From Stenotrophomonas maltophilia (GTDB lineage Bacteria > Pseudomonadota > Gammaproteobacteria > Xanthomonadales > Xanthomonadaceae), in assembly GCA_002387845.1 (NCBI GenBank), contig DGLB01000071.1:28290-92289 (forward strand): a stretch of DNA of 64,000 nt. The letters run 5' to 3'. Below, piece after piece: positions 25,893-35,100 of this stretch. The notes under the pieces were generated by a model that saw only the letters and a list, made by a program, of their open reading frames with translations, was not told where the DNA came from and made no database searches. The number at the start of each line of letters is the position of its first letter. The stretch's first letter is position 1. The translations under genes were made by a program, and so were the position numbers.

Positions 25893-27416
25893 TCACCCCT
25901 TCGCTGCAAACGTGCCATGGAATCCCAGCGGCACGGCATACGGCAGCCAGGCCTGTGCCAGCGGGCCCTCATCTATGCGTCGCGCATCCAGCACCGCAAT
26001 GCCACTGCGCTGGTTCGCCGAATCCAGCAGCGTCCCCACCAGCCAGCCATCGTCGGCCTTGCGGCCGCCCGGACGCGGCACGAATACGTGCTCCTCGGCC
26101 AGGATGTCGGTGCCGTAACGCCACACCTGGCGGCGGCCGCGATCCACGTCAAACCCGGCCACGCCATTGAAGTACGGCGCACTGTGCTCGCCCTGGATCA
26201 CCGGCGTATACAGGCGCGCGCCCTTGTCACCCGCCGTGCGGCTGTCGAACATCGGGAACTCGATGCCACGGATGCCGGTCTCTTCCCAGCGCGCGCTACC
26301 GCTGCGCAGGTCCAGATGCAGCTCCAGCAGGCTGGCATCGGAGTTGGCGGCGTGGGCGGCGTCACCCTCCATCGCCGCCTTCATCGGGGAGCGCGCCTCG
26401 TTGATGTCGTCATGCCGCACCGTGCGCATCACGATCCGACCGTTCTTCTCATACGCGTCGCCGAAGTGATAGGCCGCAGTGAACGCGGCCTCGAACCAGC
26501 GCGCGGTGTCCGGTGCCGACTTCGGCACCACCGCAATCCGGCAGGGTCGCTGCGGGGCGAACTGCATGCGTTCGAAGAACGCACCACCGCCCTCCCTGCG
26601 ATCAAACGGCATCAGCATGAACACCAGGTGCGCGTCGGTCATCGCGAAGGCATGCATGTACCCCAGGAAGGGCGTATCGACCACGCTGGCCGAACGCAGC
26701 TGCCCGTCCGCACCGATGTGCCACACCAGCAGCCCGGTGCCGCCCAGCAAGGAAATGCTGCCGAAGTTCCACACGCTGCCATCGCGGTCCACCAGCGGAT
26801 GCGCCGAGAACGGTATCGAGGCCAGGTCTGGTCGCCAGGTGGTGGCACCGATCGTGCCCAGTTCCTGCGGGTCCATCTCGAAGGCCGAACCCGCTTCGCA
26901 CAGCGCAAACAGGCGGCCATTGACCACCATCACCGAGGTGTTGGCCGCGTTGGCGTCGTCGTTGTTGCGCACCGCCTGGCGATCCGGCACGTCGGTGCCC
27001 GCCGCCGGGTAAAGGAAGCGTCCGGCCTTCTGCTCGCGGGTGAACTTGGGCGTGGCCACCATGCGGCCCCGGTGGGTCAGCGTCCCGTTACCGTTGAACT
27101 GCCAGCCGTGGACCATGCCGTCGCCGTCGAACCAGTGGTCGTAGCGGAAGCCATTGCGCTCCTTCCAGGCCGGGCCATTGCGGTACAGGGTGCCTGCGAA
27201 CCCCGCCGGCAGGCGGCCCTGCAGGTCCACCGTGGCCGGACCCAGGCTTTCGCTGGTGACGCTGCGCCAGCCGGTCAGCCAGGGATGCTGCTCGCGGGCC
27301 TGGGCAAAGGCGGCCGCATCGCCCGCCAGTGCAGGTGCGGCGCGCAGGGCAACGCCGCCGATGGCAGCGGTGGTGGCAACAGACAACAGCGACTGCAGGA
27401 AGCGGCGACGGTCCAT
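25893..27416 (-). CDS. Carotenoid oxygenase (carotenoid cleavage dioxygenase family)
   Basis: A 507-residue protein of the RPE65/carotenoid oxygenase family, which uses an Fe(II) held by four His at the centre of a seven-bladed propeller. Visible family blocks are GTLYRNGPAW, YDHWFDGDGMVHGW, FSAHPLVDRDGSVWNFG and LGYMHAFAMTD, the latter two carrying candidate iron-binding His. It has a Tat-like signal (MDRRRFLQSLLSVATT..) which implies export, unusual for the family but seen in proteobacterial members. It follows a DUF2141 gene by 10 bp. Confidence 0.9.
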   Translation of the reverse strand: MDRRRFLQSLLSVATTAAIGGVALRAAPALAGDAAAFAQAREQHPWLTGWRSVTSESLGPATVDLQGRLPAGFAGTLYRNGPAWKERNGFRYDHWFDGDGMVHGWQFNGNGTLTHRGRMVATPKFTREQKAGRFLYPAAGTDVPDRQAVRNNDDANAANTSVMVVNGRLFALCEAGSAFEMDPQELGTIGATTWRPDLASIPFSAHPLVDRDGSVWNFGSISLLGGTGLLVWHIGADGQLRSASVVDTPFLGYMHAFAMTDAHLVFMLMPFDRREGGGAFFERMQFAPQRPCRIAVVPKSAPDTARWFEAAFTAAYHFGDAYEKNGRIVMRTVRHDDINEARSPMKAAMEGDAAHAANSDASLLELHLDLRSGSARWEETGIRGIEFPMFDSRTAGDKGARLYTPVIQGEHSAPYFNGVAGFDVDRGRRQVWRYGTDILAEEHVFVPRPGGRKADDGWLVGTLLDSANQRSGIAVLDARRIDEGPLAQAWLPYAVPLGFHGTFAAKG

Positions 27417-27426
27417 GTGGGATGCC

Positions 27427-27849
27427 TCAGCGCAGGATGATGGTGATGGTGGAGCCCTCGGCCGGTACGTGCACGCGGGCTTCCTCCCAGGTGGGCTTGC
27501 GCATCACCTGCGGGTTGTTGCTGAAGCCATAGCCTTCCACCGGTACGCCCAGCATGTTGGTGTCCAGCTTGCCATTGTCATTTTCGTCCTGGGTGACCAT
27601 CACCGCGTAGTCGCCCGCCGGCAGGTTCTTGAAATCGAAGTGGGCGGTGTCGCCGCTCACCTTGGCCGACTGCGCCTGCGCCGGCTTGGCCTTCTGGTTC
27701 CAACCGTCCGGACCATCCACCACCGACATGTGCAGGGTGCCGGTCTGGACACGGATATCCTGCAGATTCACCTGCAGGTCGCCCGCATTTGCGGAGGCAG
27801 CCACCAGCAGGCAGGCATAGGGAAGACAGTTCATCAGGGTGCGGACCAT
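27427..27849 (-). CDS. DUF2141 exported protein
   Basis: A 140-residue protein with a signal peptide (PYACLLVAASANAG) followed by a transthyretin-like DUF2141 domain: GDLQVNLQDIRVQTGTLHMSV, LPAGDYAVMVTQDENDNGKLD and a final IPxEGYGFSNN-type segment (VPVEGYGFSNNPQ). Function unknown. It is upstream of the carotenoid oxygenase in the same operon. ATG at 27849 has GGAG upstream; ATG at 27834 is an alternative. Confidence 0.82.
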   Translation of the reverse strand: MVRTLMNCLPYACLLVAASANAGDLQVNLQDIRVQTGTLHMSVVDGPDGWNQKAKPAQAQSAKVSGDTAHFDFKNLPAGDYAVMVTQDENDNGKLDTNMLGVPVEGYGFSNNPQVMRKPTWEEARVHVPAEGSTITIILR

Positions 27850-27998
27850 AGTGCGGACTCCGGTTGGGTGTGTGGGGCCAGTCTGCGCGGCACGTCCCAC
27901 CCAACCCATGCCCAGTGGTCATCGATCCGCAGTGCCAGAAGTCACTTTCTGCGGGGACCCCATTGCCGAACCCGCCAACGGGCGGGCAGCATGCGGCC

Positions 27999-29102
27999 AT
28001 GGCCTCCTTCCTGCGCAACCTGATCAGCCCCCTCAGCCTGGCCGGCCTGCTGACCATCGTGGCCGTTGGGCTCTCGCTGGGCGTGGCCACACAGGGCGAG
28101 CAGACCCTGCGCTGGGCCGCACTGGGCGTGTTCATGGTGCTGTTCGTCATCTACGACCACCTGCCCCTCCGCTCGCGCTGGCGCCTGCTCAGTGATGTGC
28201 TGCTGGCGCTGATGGCGCTGGCCCTGGTCTGGCTGGAGCCGCGCGTAGGCACCCTGCCGGTGTTGCTGGTGGTGCTGGTGGCGCACCTGGCCGAGCATTG
28301 GCCGCCCCGAACCGTGCTGGTGTCGGCACTGCTGTTCAACGTGTGCCTGTACTTCGCGCTGCGCACCGGCGGTGCCACTCATCCCTTCCTGGTGGTGACC
28401 ATCTACGCCGGCTTCCAGGCCTTCGCCGCGCTGACCGCGCATTACGCCCGCAGCTCGGAACTGGCCCGCGAAGCGCTGGCGCGGGTCAACGCCGACCTGC
28501 TGGCCACCCGCGCCCTGCTGGCCGACAGTGCGCGCGATGCCGAGCGCCTGCGGCTGGCACGCGAGCTTCATGACGTGGCCGGGCACAAGCTCACCGCGAT
28601 GCGCCTGAACCTGCGCGCCCTGGCCAGCGACGCCAGCCCGGCCACGCGCGAGCGCGTGCTGCTGGTGGAACAGCTGTCGGCGGAGCTGCTGGGCGACATC
28701 CGTCAGGTCGTGCAGAGCATGCGCGACGAACGTGGCCTGGACCTGGCGACCGCGTTGCAGGCGCTGGCTACCCCGTTCCCGCGGCCGGGGCTGCAGGTGC
28801 ACATTGGAGATGAGGTGCGCATTGCCAATCCGCTGGTGGCCGACGCGGTACTGCGGCTGGTGCAGGAGGCGCTCACCAACGCGGCCCGGCACGGCGATGC
28901 CGATACGGTGTGGTTGAACATCGACAAGGAAGAACACTGCGTGCGCATTGACATCCGCGACGACGGCCACAGGACCGAGCGCATCCGCGAAGGCAACGGC
29001 ATCACCGGCATGCGCGAGCGCCTGGCGGCCCTGCACGGGCAGCTGGAACTGGCGCGCACCGACGCCGGCGGCATGCACCTCACCGCGCGGTTGCCGGCAT
29101 GA
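27999..29102 (+). CDS. Sensor histidine kinase, NarL/DesK class
   Basis: A 367-residue membrane kinase: about five to six hydrophobic segments in the first 130 residues, a short coiled coil, then HisKA_3 dimerisation with the phospho-acceptor His191 in RLARELHDVAGHKL and an HATPase domain (VQEALTNAARHGDAD, GNGITGMRERL). The signal is unknown; DesK-like kinases often sense the membrane. Its stop overlaps the response regulator start (ATGA). ATG 27999 is chosen because the upstream extension is not membrane-like. Confidence 0.9.
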   Translation: MASFLRNLISPLSLAGLLTIVAVGLSLGVATQGEQTLRWAALGVFMVLFVIYDHLPLRSRWRLLSDVLLALMALALVWLEPRVGTLPVLLVVLVAHLAEHWPPRTVLVSALLFNVCLYFALRTGGATHPFLVVTIYAGFQAFAALTAHYARSSELAREALARVNADLLATRALLADSARDAERLRLARELHDVAGHKLTAMRLNLRALASDASPATRERVLLVEQLSAELLGDIRQVVQSMRDERGLDLATALQALATPFPRPGLQVHIGDEVRIANPLVADAVLRLVQEALTNAARHGDADTVWLNIDKEEHCVRIDIRDDGHRTERIREGNGITGMRERLAALHGQLELARTDAGGMHLTARLPA

Positions 29103-29740
29103 GCGCGGTGCCTGCCCTGCGCGTGGCGCTGGCCGATGACCAGGCCCTGGTGCGCGCCGGCCTGCGTGCCCTGCTGCAGGGACTGGGCATTGAAGTGGTG
29201 CTGGAGGCCGACGACGGCCAAGGTCTGCTCGACGGCTTGGCGCACCAGCAGGTGGATGTCGTGCTGAGCGATGTACGGATGCCGGGCGTGGACGGCATTG
29301 CCGCCACCCGGCAGCTGCGCGAGCGCGGTGACACCACGCCTCTGCTGCTGTTGACCACATTCGATGAAAGTGACCTGCTGCTGCAGGCCAGCCAGGCGGG
29401 TGCGCAGGGCTTCATGCTCAAGGATGCCGCGCCGGAGGATCTGCACGAAGCGATTCTGAAAGTCGCCGGCGGGGAAACCCTGCTGCTGCCGGTGAGCACC
29501 GATCCGGTGCGTGCGCGCTACCGGTTCCATGATGAAGCCCCCCCCAGCGACACATTTAGCGAGAAGGAAGTGGCGATCCTGCGGCTGCTGGCCGGCGGGT
29601 ATTCCAACAAGGAGATCGCCCGTACGCTGTTTCTGGCCGAGGGCACGGTGAAGAACTATGTCTCCACCATTCTGGACAAGCTGGGTACGCGGGATCGCAC
29701 GCGGGCGGTGTTGAAGGCGATCACGCTGCGGGTCATCTGA
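29099..29740 (+). CDS. LuxR/NarL-family response regulator
   Basis: A 213-residue regulator: receiver domain with phospho-acceptor Asp58 (VLSDVRMPGVDGI) and acidic pair LADDQ, then a C-terminal LuxR HTH (EVAILRLLAGGYSNKEIART, TVKNYVSTILDKLG). Cognate of the preceding kinase by translational coupling. Targets are unknown. Confidence 0.92.
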   Translation: MSAVPALRVALADDQALVRAGLRALLQGLGIEVVLEADDGQGLLDGLAHQQVDVVLSDVRMPGVDGIAATRQLRERGDTTPLLLLTTFDESDLLLQASQAGAQGFMLKDAAPEDLHEAILKVAGGETLLLPVSTDPVRARYRFHDEAPPSDTFSEKEVAILRLLAGGYSNKEIARTLFLAEGTVKNYVSTILDKLGTRDRTRAVLKAITLRVI

Positions 29741-29791
29741 GCCTGGGTAATCGTAAAAATTCCCGGGTCGCTGGCCGCTGGCCGCTGGCTG

Positions 29792-29936
29792 GTAGGGTCG
29801 GTCGACAGACGACCGCCGATAGCAATGATCAACGCTGGGACGCATGATCTTGGAGGGTGACGCGCCTCTTCGTTGTGTGGTCACTCGTTACCGTGCCGAT
29901 CATCCTAATCGGCAGTCGTCTGTCGACCGACCCTAC
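29792..29936. repeat. SMAG inverted dimer between convergent genes
   Basis: 145 bp, GTAG at 29792 and CTAC ending at 29936. The right-hand CTA (29933-29935) is also the minus-strand stop codon of the next sensor kinase gene. Confidence 0.9.
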
Positions 29937-31243
29937 CGCAGCATCAGCGTGGCCTGCAGGCCGCCGCGTTCGCGATTGGACAATCGAAGCTGGCCACCCA
30001 GGGCCTGCGCAAGCTGCAGCGCAATTGCCAACCCCAGCCCGGTTCCGCCGGTGCTGCGGCTGCGCGAAGGTTCCAATCGGGTGAACGGCTGCAGCACCTG
30101 CTCAAGTTGGTCTTCAGGAATGCCCGGACCGCGGTCCAGCACATCAATGTGGACGATGCCGCCCTCTACCCGCAGCCGGGCTTCCACCGCGCCGGCATAC
30201 GCAAGCGCGTTGTCGATCAGGTTCTGCAGCACCCGTCGCAGCACCTGCGGATGGGTGTCACGCAGCGCGGCTTCTGACGCCTGCAGAGATACGTCACGTC
30301 CGGCATCCTGGTAATCATCCACCACGCTTTCGAGGAACGCCCGCAGGTCCAGCCGTACCGGTGCATCCAGGGCGATACTGGCACCGCGCGCATAGTTCAG
30401 CCCATCGCGTACCAGCTGGCTGACCTGGTCGATGTCGCGCATCAGCTTTTCCTGCGTATCGCCTTCTTCCATGGACTCCACACGCAGGCGCAGGCGGGTG
30501 AGCGGCGTCTGCAGATCATGCGAAATGGCAGCCAGTAGTTGGGTGCGTTCGGACACATGTGTTGCGACACGGGCCTGCAGGGCGTTCAACGCCTGCGCCG
30601 CCTGCATGACTTCGGTCGGGCCGTGCTCCGGCAGCGCTGCACCTCGGCCGGCCGGATCCATCTGCCCGGCCGCCTTGGCCAGGCGGGCCAACGGCCGTGT
30701 AGCCAGCCGCACGGCCACGCCCACACAGCCCAGCAACAGCACCACCTGCAGTGCCAGTACCCACGGAAGCCAGGTGGCCACCGGCATCAATGACGGCGTC
30801 ACCTCGATGGTGAGCGGACTGCCGTCGTGCAGGCGCAGCTCGACCTCGTAGCGTTCCGGAAACTGCGACACCGCACGCGGCTTCAGGGTGTATCCACGAC
30901 CCAGCGCGTCGTTGATCAGCGCCGTGACCTGGCGTGCGCGGACACTGTTCAGCGCCGTCCCGGGCTGCGCCGGGCGCAGCAGATAGCGATACGTGCGTCG
31001 CTCCAGCCGCGGTATCCACTGCCCACGTTCGGCTGCGGGCAGGCGCTCCAGCAGCGCCACGCTCACCGGCACGTCCTCATACAGGTTGCGCAGCATCATG
31101 CTGCGCGTGGCATCCATGCGCTCCTGGAACAGCAGGGCAAACGACAGCCCATGCGCCAGCAGCAGCCCCACGCCCAGGATCAGCAGCAGCCGCATCCACA
31201 GTGTGCGCGGCAGCAGATGCCAGCGTCGGGCCGGCGTGCTCAT
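29933..31243 (-). CDS. Sensor histidine kinase, EnvZ/OmpR class
   Basis: A 436-residue kinase: TM1 near residues 17-38 (LWMRLLLILGVGLLLAHGL), periplasmic sensor, TM2 near 160-180, HAMP, HisKA with His242 (AISHDLQTPLTRLRLR) and HATPase (NLIDNALAYAG, DRGPGIPEDQ, GTGLGLAI). It overlaps its response regulator by 4 bp. The stop codon TAG is formed by the end of a SMAG dimer. Confidence 0.92.
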   Translation of the reverse strand: MSTPARRWHLLPRTLWMRLLLILGVGLLLAHGLSFALLFQERMDATRSMMLRNLYEDVPVSVALLERLPAAERGQWIPRLERRTYRYLLRPAQPGTALNSVRARQVTALINDALGRGYTLKPRAVSQFPERYEVELRLHDGSPLTIEVTPSLMPVATWLPWVLALQVVLLLGCVGVAVRLATRPLARLAKAAGQMDPAGRGAALPEHGPTEVMQAAQALNALQARVATHVSERTQLLAAISHDLQTPLTRLRLRVESMEEGDTQEKLMRDIDQVSQLVRDGLNYARGASIALDAPVRLDLRAFLESVVDDYQDAGRDVSLQASEAALRDTHPQVLRRVLQNLIDNALAYAGAVEARLRVEGGIVHIDVLDRGPGIPEDQLEQVLQPFTRLEPSRSRSTGGTGLGLAIALQLAQALGGQLRLSNRERGGLQATLMLR

Positions 31244-31983
31244 GTGCCCTCGCCGATCAGCACGACCGACTGGCTGAACACATAGCCTTCGCTGCGCACC
31301 GTCTTGATGTAGCTCTGCTCGCGTGCGCCATCACCCAGCCGCTGGCGAAGGCGGCTTACCAGCAGGTCGATGGAACGGTCGAACACGTCGGCATCCCGCC
31401 CCTGGGTGAGATTGAGCAGCTGGTCGCGGCTGAGCACCTGCTGCGGGTGGTCGATGAAGACCCGTAGCAGACGGAACTCGGCCCCGCTCAGCGGATACGC
31501 GGTATCGGCGGTGTCCAGCAGATGGCGAGCGGTGGTATCCAGCCGCCAGTCGCCAAAGCCGATCAGCCGGCTGGCTTCGGAGACCTGCAGGTTGGGCGGC
31601 AGCATGCGCGTACGGCGCAGCACGGCCGTGATGCGCGCCAGCAGCTCACGCGAAGAGAAGGGCTTGGTCACGTAGTCGTCCGCGCCCATTTCCAGGCCGA
31701 TGATGCGGTCGGTTTCATCGTCACGTGCGGTGAGCAGGAGCACCGGCACCGCCTGGTGCCGACCGGCGCGCAGGCCGCGACACAGCGACAGCCCGTCCTC
31801 TCCTGGCATCATCACGTCCAGCACCACCAGGTCGATGTCGCTGGTATCCAGCGTGGCCTTCATCTCGCGGCCGTCGGCAGCCAAGCTGACCCGCAGGCCA
31901 TTGCGGCGCAGGTAGTCACCCACCATCTGGCGGATATCACGGTCGTCATCGACAACCAGGATGTGATCAATGTGGGTGGACAT
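31240..31983 (-). CDS. OmpR-family response regulator
   Basis: A 247-residue regulator: receiver with Asp56 (LVVLDVMMPGEDG) and K in YVTKPFSSRELL, then a winged-helix output domain (YPLSGAEFRLLRVFIDHPQQ, VDLLVSRLRQRLGD-type recognition helix, KTVRSEGYVFS). The start at 31983 gives the usual receiver N terminus. It is divergent from an SDR-ohr-thioredoxin operon, which it might control. Confidence 0.92.
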   Translation of the reverse strand: MSTHIDHILVVDDDRDIRQMVGDYLRRNGLRVSLAADGREMKATLDTSDIDLVVLDVMMPGEDGLSLCRGLRAGRHQAVPVLLLTARDDETDRIIGLEMGADDYVTKPFSSRELLARITAVLRRTRMLPPNLQVSEASRLIGFGDWRLDTTARHLLDTADTAYPLSGAEFRLLRVFIDHPQQVLSRDQLLNLTQGRDADVFDRSIDLLVSRLRQRLGDGAREQSYIKTVRSEGYVFSQSVVLIGEGT

Positions 31984-32220
31984 GAAGAAGGCTCGGCCGC
32001 AGTCAGGGTGGGGGCTCATTCCCCGTGGCGCTGATGTTAGCGCCCCGGTGGCAGGCACCGGGACCCGCCCGGGCCGATCTTTGTACCAAAGTGTGTACGA
32101 AGCCTGCCTGGGTGCATTCGGAGACAAAAAGCAGGGTTGCAGGACACCTCGTGGATACGTGCAGGGCGCGAAATGTGCCCAACGCCGGCGGCCCCGCCAG
32201 CAGCCATCCGAGGATCCCTC

Positions 32221-32961
32221 ATGAGCACTGCAGATGTCAGCATTCCCAAGACTGCCCTGGTATTCGGCGGCTCCCGCGGCATTGGTGCGGCCATCGCCCG
32301 CCGACTTGCCCGGGAAGGCTACCGTGTTGCCCTGACCTACGCGTCCCGCGCCGACAAGGCGGCTGAGGTGGTAGCCGCAATCCAGGCGCACGGCGGCCAC
32401 GCCATCGCCCTGCAGGCCGATGCCGCCGATGCAGACGCGATCAGAGGTGCGGTTGCCACCGCTGTTGATCAGCTGGGTGCTTTGAGCGTGGCGGTAGTGA
32501 ACGCGGGCATCTACCAGGGCAGCCCGCTCGAATCGTTCCCGCTGCACACGCTCGACCAGATGCTGGCGGTCAACGTCCGCGGCGTGTTCATTGCCATCCA
32601 GGCCGCATCGGCACAGATGAAGGATGGCGGCCGCATCATCACCATCGGCAGCAACACCGCGCAACGAAGCGGCGTGGCGGGCAGCGGCGTTTACGCAATG
32701 AGCAAGGCCGCCGTTGCCGTGCTGGTGCGCGAGCTGGCGCTTGAACTGGCCCCGCGCCGCATCACCCTCAACAACATCCAGCCCGGACCGATCGAGACCG
32801 ACATCACTGCCGGCTTCCTGGACCACCTGGTCGCGGGCAGCCCTTCCGGCCGGGTGGGTCATCCAGATGAGGTCGCCGCGCTTGCTGCGTGGCTGGCCAG
32901 CGCCGAGTCCAGCTACATGACCGGGGCCAGCCTGACCATGGACGGCGGATTCTCGATCTGA
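32221..32961 (+). CDS. Short-chain dehydrogenase/reductase
   Basis: A 246-residue classical SDR with GGSRGIG cofactor motif, NAG (VVNAGIYQG), catalytic Ser region ITIGSNTAQR and YAMSK active site; it ends in the usual TMDGGFSI. GAGGA 6-8 nt before ATG 32221 supports the start. First gene of a probable operon with an Ohr homologue and a thioredoxin-like lipoprotein, so a redox or detoxification role is likely. Confidence 0.9.
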   Translation: MSTADVSIPKTALVFGGSRGIGAAIARRLAREGYRVALTYASRADKAAEVVAAIQAHGGHAIALQADAADADAIRGAVATAVDQLGALSVAVVNAGIYQGSPLESFPLHTLDQMLAVNVRGVFIAIQAASAQMKDGGRIITIGSNTAQRSGVAGSGVYAMSKAAVAVLVRELALELAPRRITLNNIQPGPIETDITAGFLDHLVAGSPSGRVGHPDEVAALAAWLASAESSYMTGASLTMDGGFSI

Positions 32962-33020
32962 TCGCCCGATCATCCACACCATTCCGCCTTCCGCTGTTCC
33001 CCCTTCCAGAGGCTTCTCTC

Positions 33021-33449
33021 ATGTCCAATGCACTCGATACCGTCCTTTACACCGGCAGAACCCACACGCGTGGCGGCCGTGATGGCCATGCCCGCAGCGA
33101 CGATGGCCAGCTGGATGTCGTCCTTTCCCCACCCGGCAGCCCGCGTCCCGGCACCAACCCCGAACAGCTGTTCGCGGCCGGGTGGTCGGCCTGCTTCCTG
33201 GGGGCCATGGGCATTGCCGCGCGCGCTTTGCAGGTCACGCTGCCCGCAGATGCGGCGGTGGATGCCGAGGTCGACCTGGGCCAGAACGGCGCAGGCTACC
33301 AGCTGCAGGCGCGACTGCGGGTGCAGCTGCCCGGGCTGGATGTTGCCACGGCACAGTCCATCGTCGCGCAGGCACACCAGACCTGCCCGTATTCCAAGGC
33401 CACGCGCGGCAACATTGACGCGCAGATCGAACTGGGGCGAACGCCATGA
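33021..33449 (+). CDS. ohr: Organic hydroperoxide resistance protein (Ohr/OsmC family)
   Basis: A 142-residue Ohr-type thiol peroxidase. The two catalytic cysteines are in AGWSACFLGA (Cys58) and TCPYSKATRG (Cys122), and NPEQLFAAGW is the family hallmark. It reduces organic peroxides using lipoylated proteins. AGAGGCTT precedes the ATG. It is 59 bp after an SDR gene and overlaps the next gene by 4 bp. No ohrR homologue is adjacent; the nearby OmpR-type system is an alternative regulator. Confidence 0.92.
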   Translation: MSNALDTVLYTGRTHTRGGRDGHARSDDGQLDVVLSPPGSPRPGTNPEQLFAAGWSACFLGAMGIAARALQVTLPADAAVDAEVDLGQNGAGYQLQARLRVQLPGLDVATAQSIVAQAHQTCPYSKATRGNIDAQIELGRTP

Positions 33450-33994
33450 AGAAGCTGCCTGCCATCATCACGTTGCTGGGTGCATCTGTGTTTGCGGCCG
33501 CGTGCTCACCGTTGGCACCTGACGACCCGGTGCCCCCCACCCATGCCTCGCCAGCCCCGCTGGCCCCGGAGTTCGCTGGCATCGACCACTGGATCAACTC
33601 GCCCGCCCTGAAGATGGGCGACCTGCGCGGCAAGGTGGTGCTGGTGGAGTTCTGGACTTACTCGTGCATCAACTGCGCGCGGGTCGCGCCGCACGTCAAA
33701 CAGTGGCATGAGCGTTATCGCGACCAGGGACTGGTAGTGGTAGGCGTGCATACGCCGGAATACGGCTATGAGAAACAGCTGGGCAATGTGCAGGATGCGG
33801 TGAAGCAATTCGGCATCGGCTACCCGGTGGCGATGGATAACGGCTATGCAACCTGGAATGCGTATGGCAACCGCTTCTGGCCGGCGCTGTATCTCATCGA
33901 CCAGGAGGGACGGATCGTCTATCAGCACCTGGGCGAAGGCGAGTACGCGCAGACCGAGGCGAAGATCCGCTCGTTGCTGATGGGTCGCGGATGA
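33446..33994 (+). CDS. Thioredoxin-like (TlpA/DipZ-type) lipoprotein
   Basis: A 182-residue protein with a lipoprotein signal (lipobox AAAC, Cys20) and a thioredoxin fold with active site WTYSCINCAR (Cys74-Cys77), the form found in the C-terminal domains of DipZ-like proteins and in TlpA relatives. VVVGVHTPEYGYEKQ and YLIDQEGRIVYQHLGEG are family blocks. It probably reduces periplasmic disulfides or methionine sulfoxide enzymes. Translationally coupled to ohr (ATGA). Confidence 0.88.
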   Translation: MKKLPAIITLLGASVFAAACSPLAPDDPVPPTHASPAPLAPEFAGIDHWINSPALKMGDLRGKVVLVEFWTYSCINCARVAPHVKQWHERYRDQGLVVVGVHTPEYGYEKQLGNVQDAVKQFGIGYPVAMDNGYATWNAYGNRFWPALYLIDQEGRIVYQHLGEGEYAQTEAKIRSLLMGRG

Positions 33995-34003
33995 TATTCA
34001 TCG

Positions 34004-34148
34004 GTAGGGTCGGTCGATAGACGACCGCCGATAGCGGTGGTCGGCGCTGGGACGCATGACACCTGACGAAGAAGCGCGTCCCCGTTCAAAGGTCATGCGT
34101 TCCAGCAGTGATGATTGTCATCGGCGGTCGTCTATCGACCGACCCTAC
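34004..34148. repeat. SMAG inverted dimer
   Basis: 145 bp, GTAG 34004 to CTAC 34148, with inner inverted pair CGCATGAC/GTCATGCG. The minus-strand EamA gene reads into its right arm and stops there at TAG (34134-34132). Confidence 0.9.
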
Positions 34149-35067
34149 CGCCGTCCATCGGAAGCGATGCGCGGCGGCCCGGCAGCGACCACTTCAGGTT
34201 CACCCCCAGCGTACCGACCACAATCAGCCCCAGCCCAGCCATCTGGATGGGGCTCAACCGGTGTCCATACACCACGTAATCCAGCAGAAGCGCGACCAGC
34301 GGGTACACGAATGCGATCACCGCGATGGTCGCCACCGGCAAATGCCGGTAGGACGAGTAGAACAGCACATACACAATGCCGCTGTGGATGATGCCGAGAC
34401 CGATCAACCACGCCCAGTGACCGCCCGGATGCAGCGCAGCGGAATCAGCGAACCCGGCCAGCATCAGCACGCCCACCAGACACTGCACGGTAACCAGCGC
34501 AAACGGCCGCTCGCGCCCGATCTGGCGCGACATCAGCAACGACGCGCCACACAGCAGTGCCGCCAGCAGCGTCAGGCCAATTCCAACCAGATAGCCATTG
34601 CTGCCCGCCAACACCTGCATGGGATCAGCGGACGCCGCCACACCCACGAACGCCAGCACCGTCCAGCCCCAATCAGCGGGACGCGTGCGCTCCTTCAACA
34701 CCAGCGCAGCCAGAATCAGCATCACGAACGGGAAGCAGTGATACACCATGGTCGCCACACCGATGGACGAGCGCGCCATGCCAGCGAACAGCGCCACCCA
34801 GTTCAGCACCAGCAGTACGCCGGAAATCACCGCGCCGCGCAGAAACACCCGGTCGCGCCACACGCCCTGCAGATGCCCGCGCGCAAAGCCCCACGCCAGC
34901 AGGAATACCGCACCGAACAGGCAGCGGTAGAACACGGCGGTGATCGGGTCCTGTCCACTCTCGTGCACGAACACGCCGACCGAGCCGATCAGGATCTCGG
35001 CTACCACCAGCTGCCAGAGTGCCAGCCGGGCCTGGGAGGGAGAGGACGCCTGCATGGCCGCTTCCAT
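34132..35067 (-). CDS. EamA/RhaT-family drug-metabolite transporter
   Basis: A roughly 311-residue inner-membrane protein with ten predicted helices and two EamA repeats (LVVAEILIGSVGVFVHESG and FRCLFG-type blocks in the first; WTVLAFVGVAASADPM and YLGEP-like YPLVALLLDYVVYGH in the second). It exports amino acids or metabolites. Divergent from a MocR regulator, a frequent pairing. The last residues (GRVGR) and the stop codon are encoded by a SMAG repeat. Start is 35067 or 35055. Confidence 0.88.
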   Translation of the reverse strand: MEAAMQASSPSQARLALWQLVVAEILIGSVGVFVHESGQDPITAVFYRCLFGAVFLLAWGFARGHLQGVWRDRVFLRGAVISGVLLVLNWVALFAGMARSSIGVATMVYHCFPFVMLILAALVLKERTRPADWGWTVLAFVGVAASADPMQVLAGSNGYLVGIGLTLLAALLCGASLLMSRQIGRERPFALVTVQCLVGVLMLAGFADSAALHPGGHWAWLIGLGIIHSGIVYVLFYSSYRHLPVATIAVIAFVYPLVALLLDYVVYGHRLSPIQMAGLGLIVVGTLGVNLKWSLPGRRASLPMDGGRVGR

Positions 35068-35100
35068 CAAGGGGGAAAGGCAGTCTGTGCCTCCACGCGC

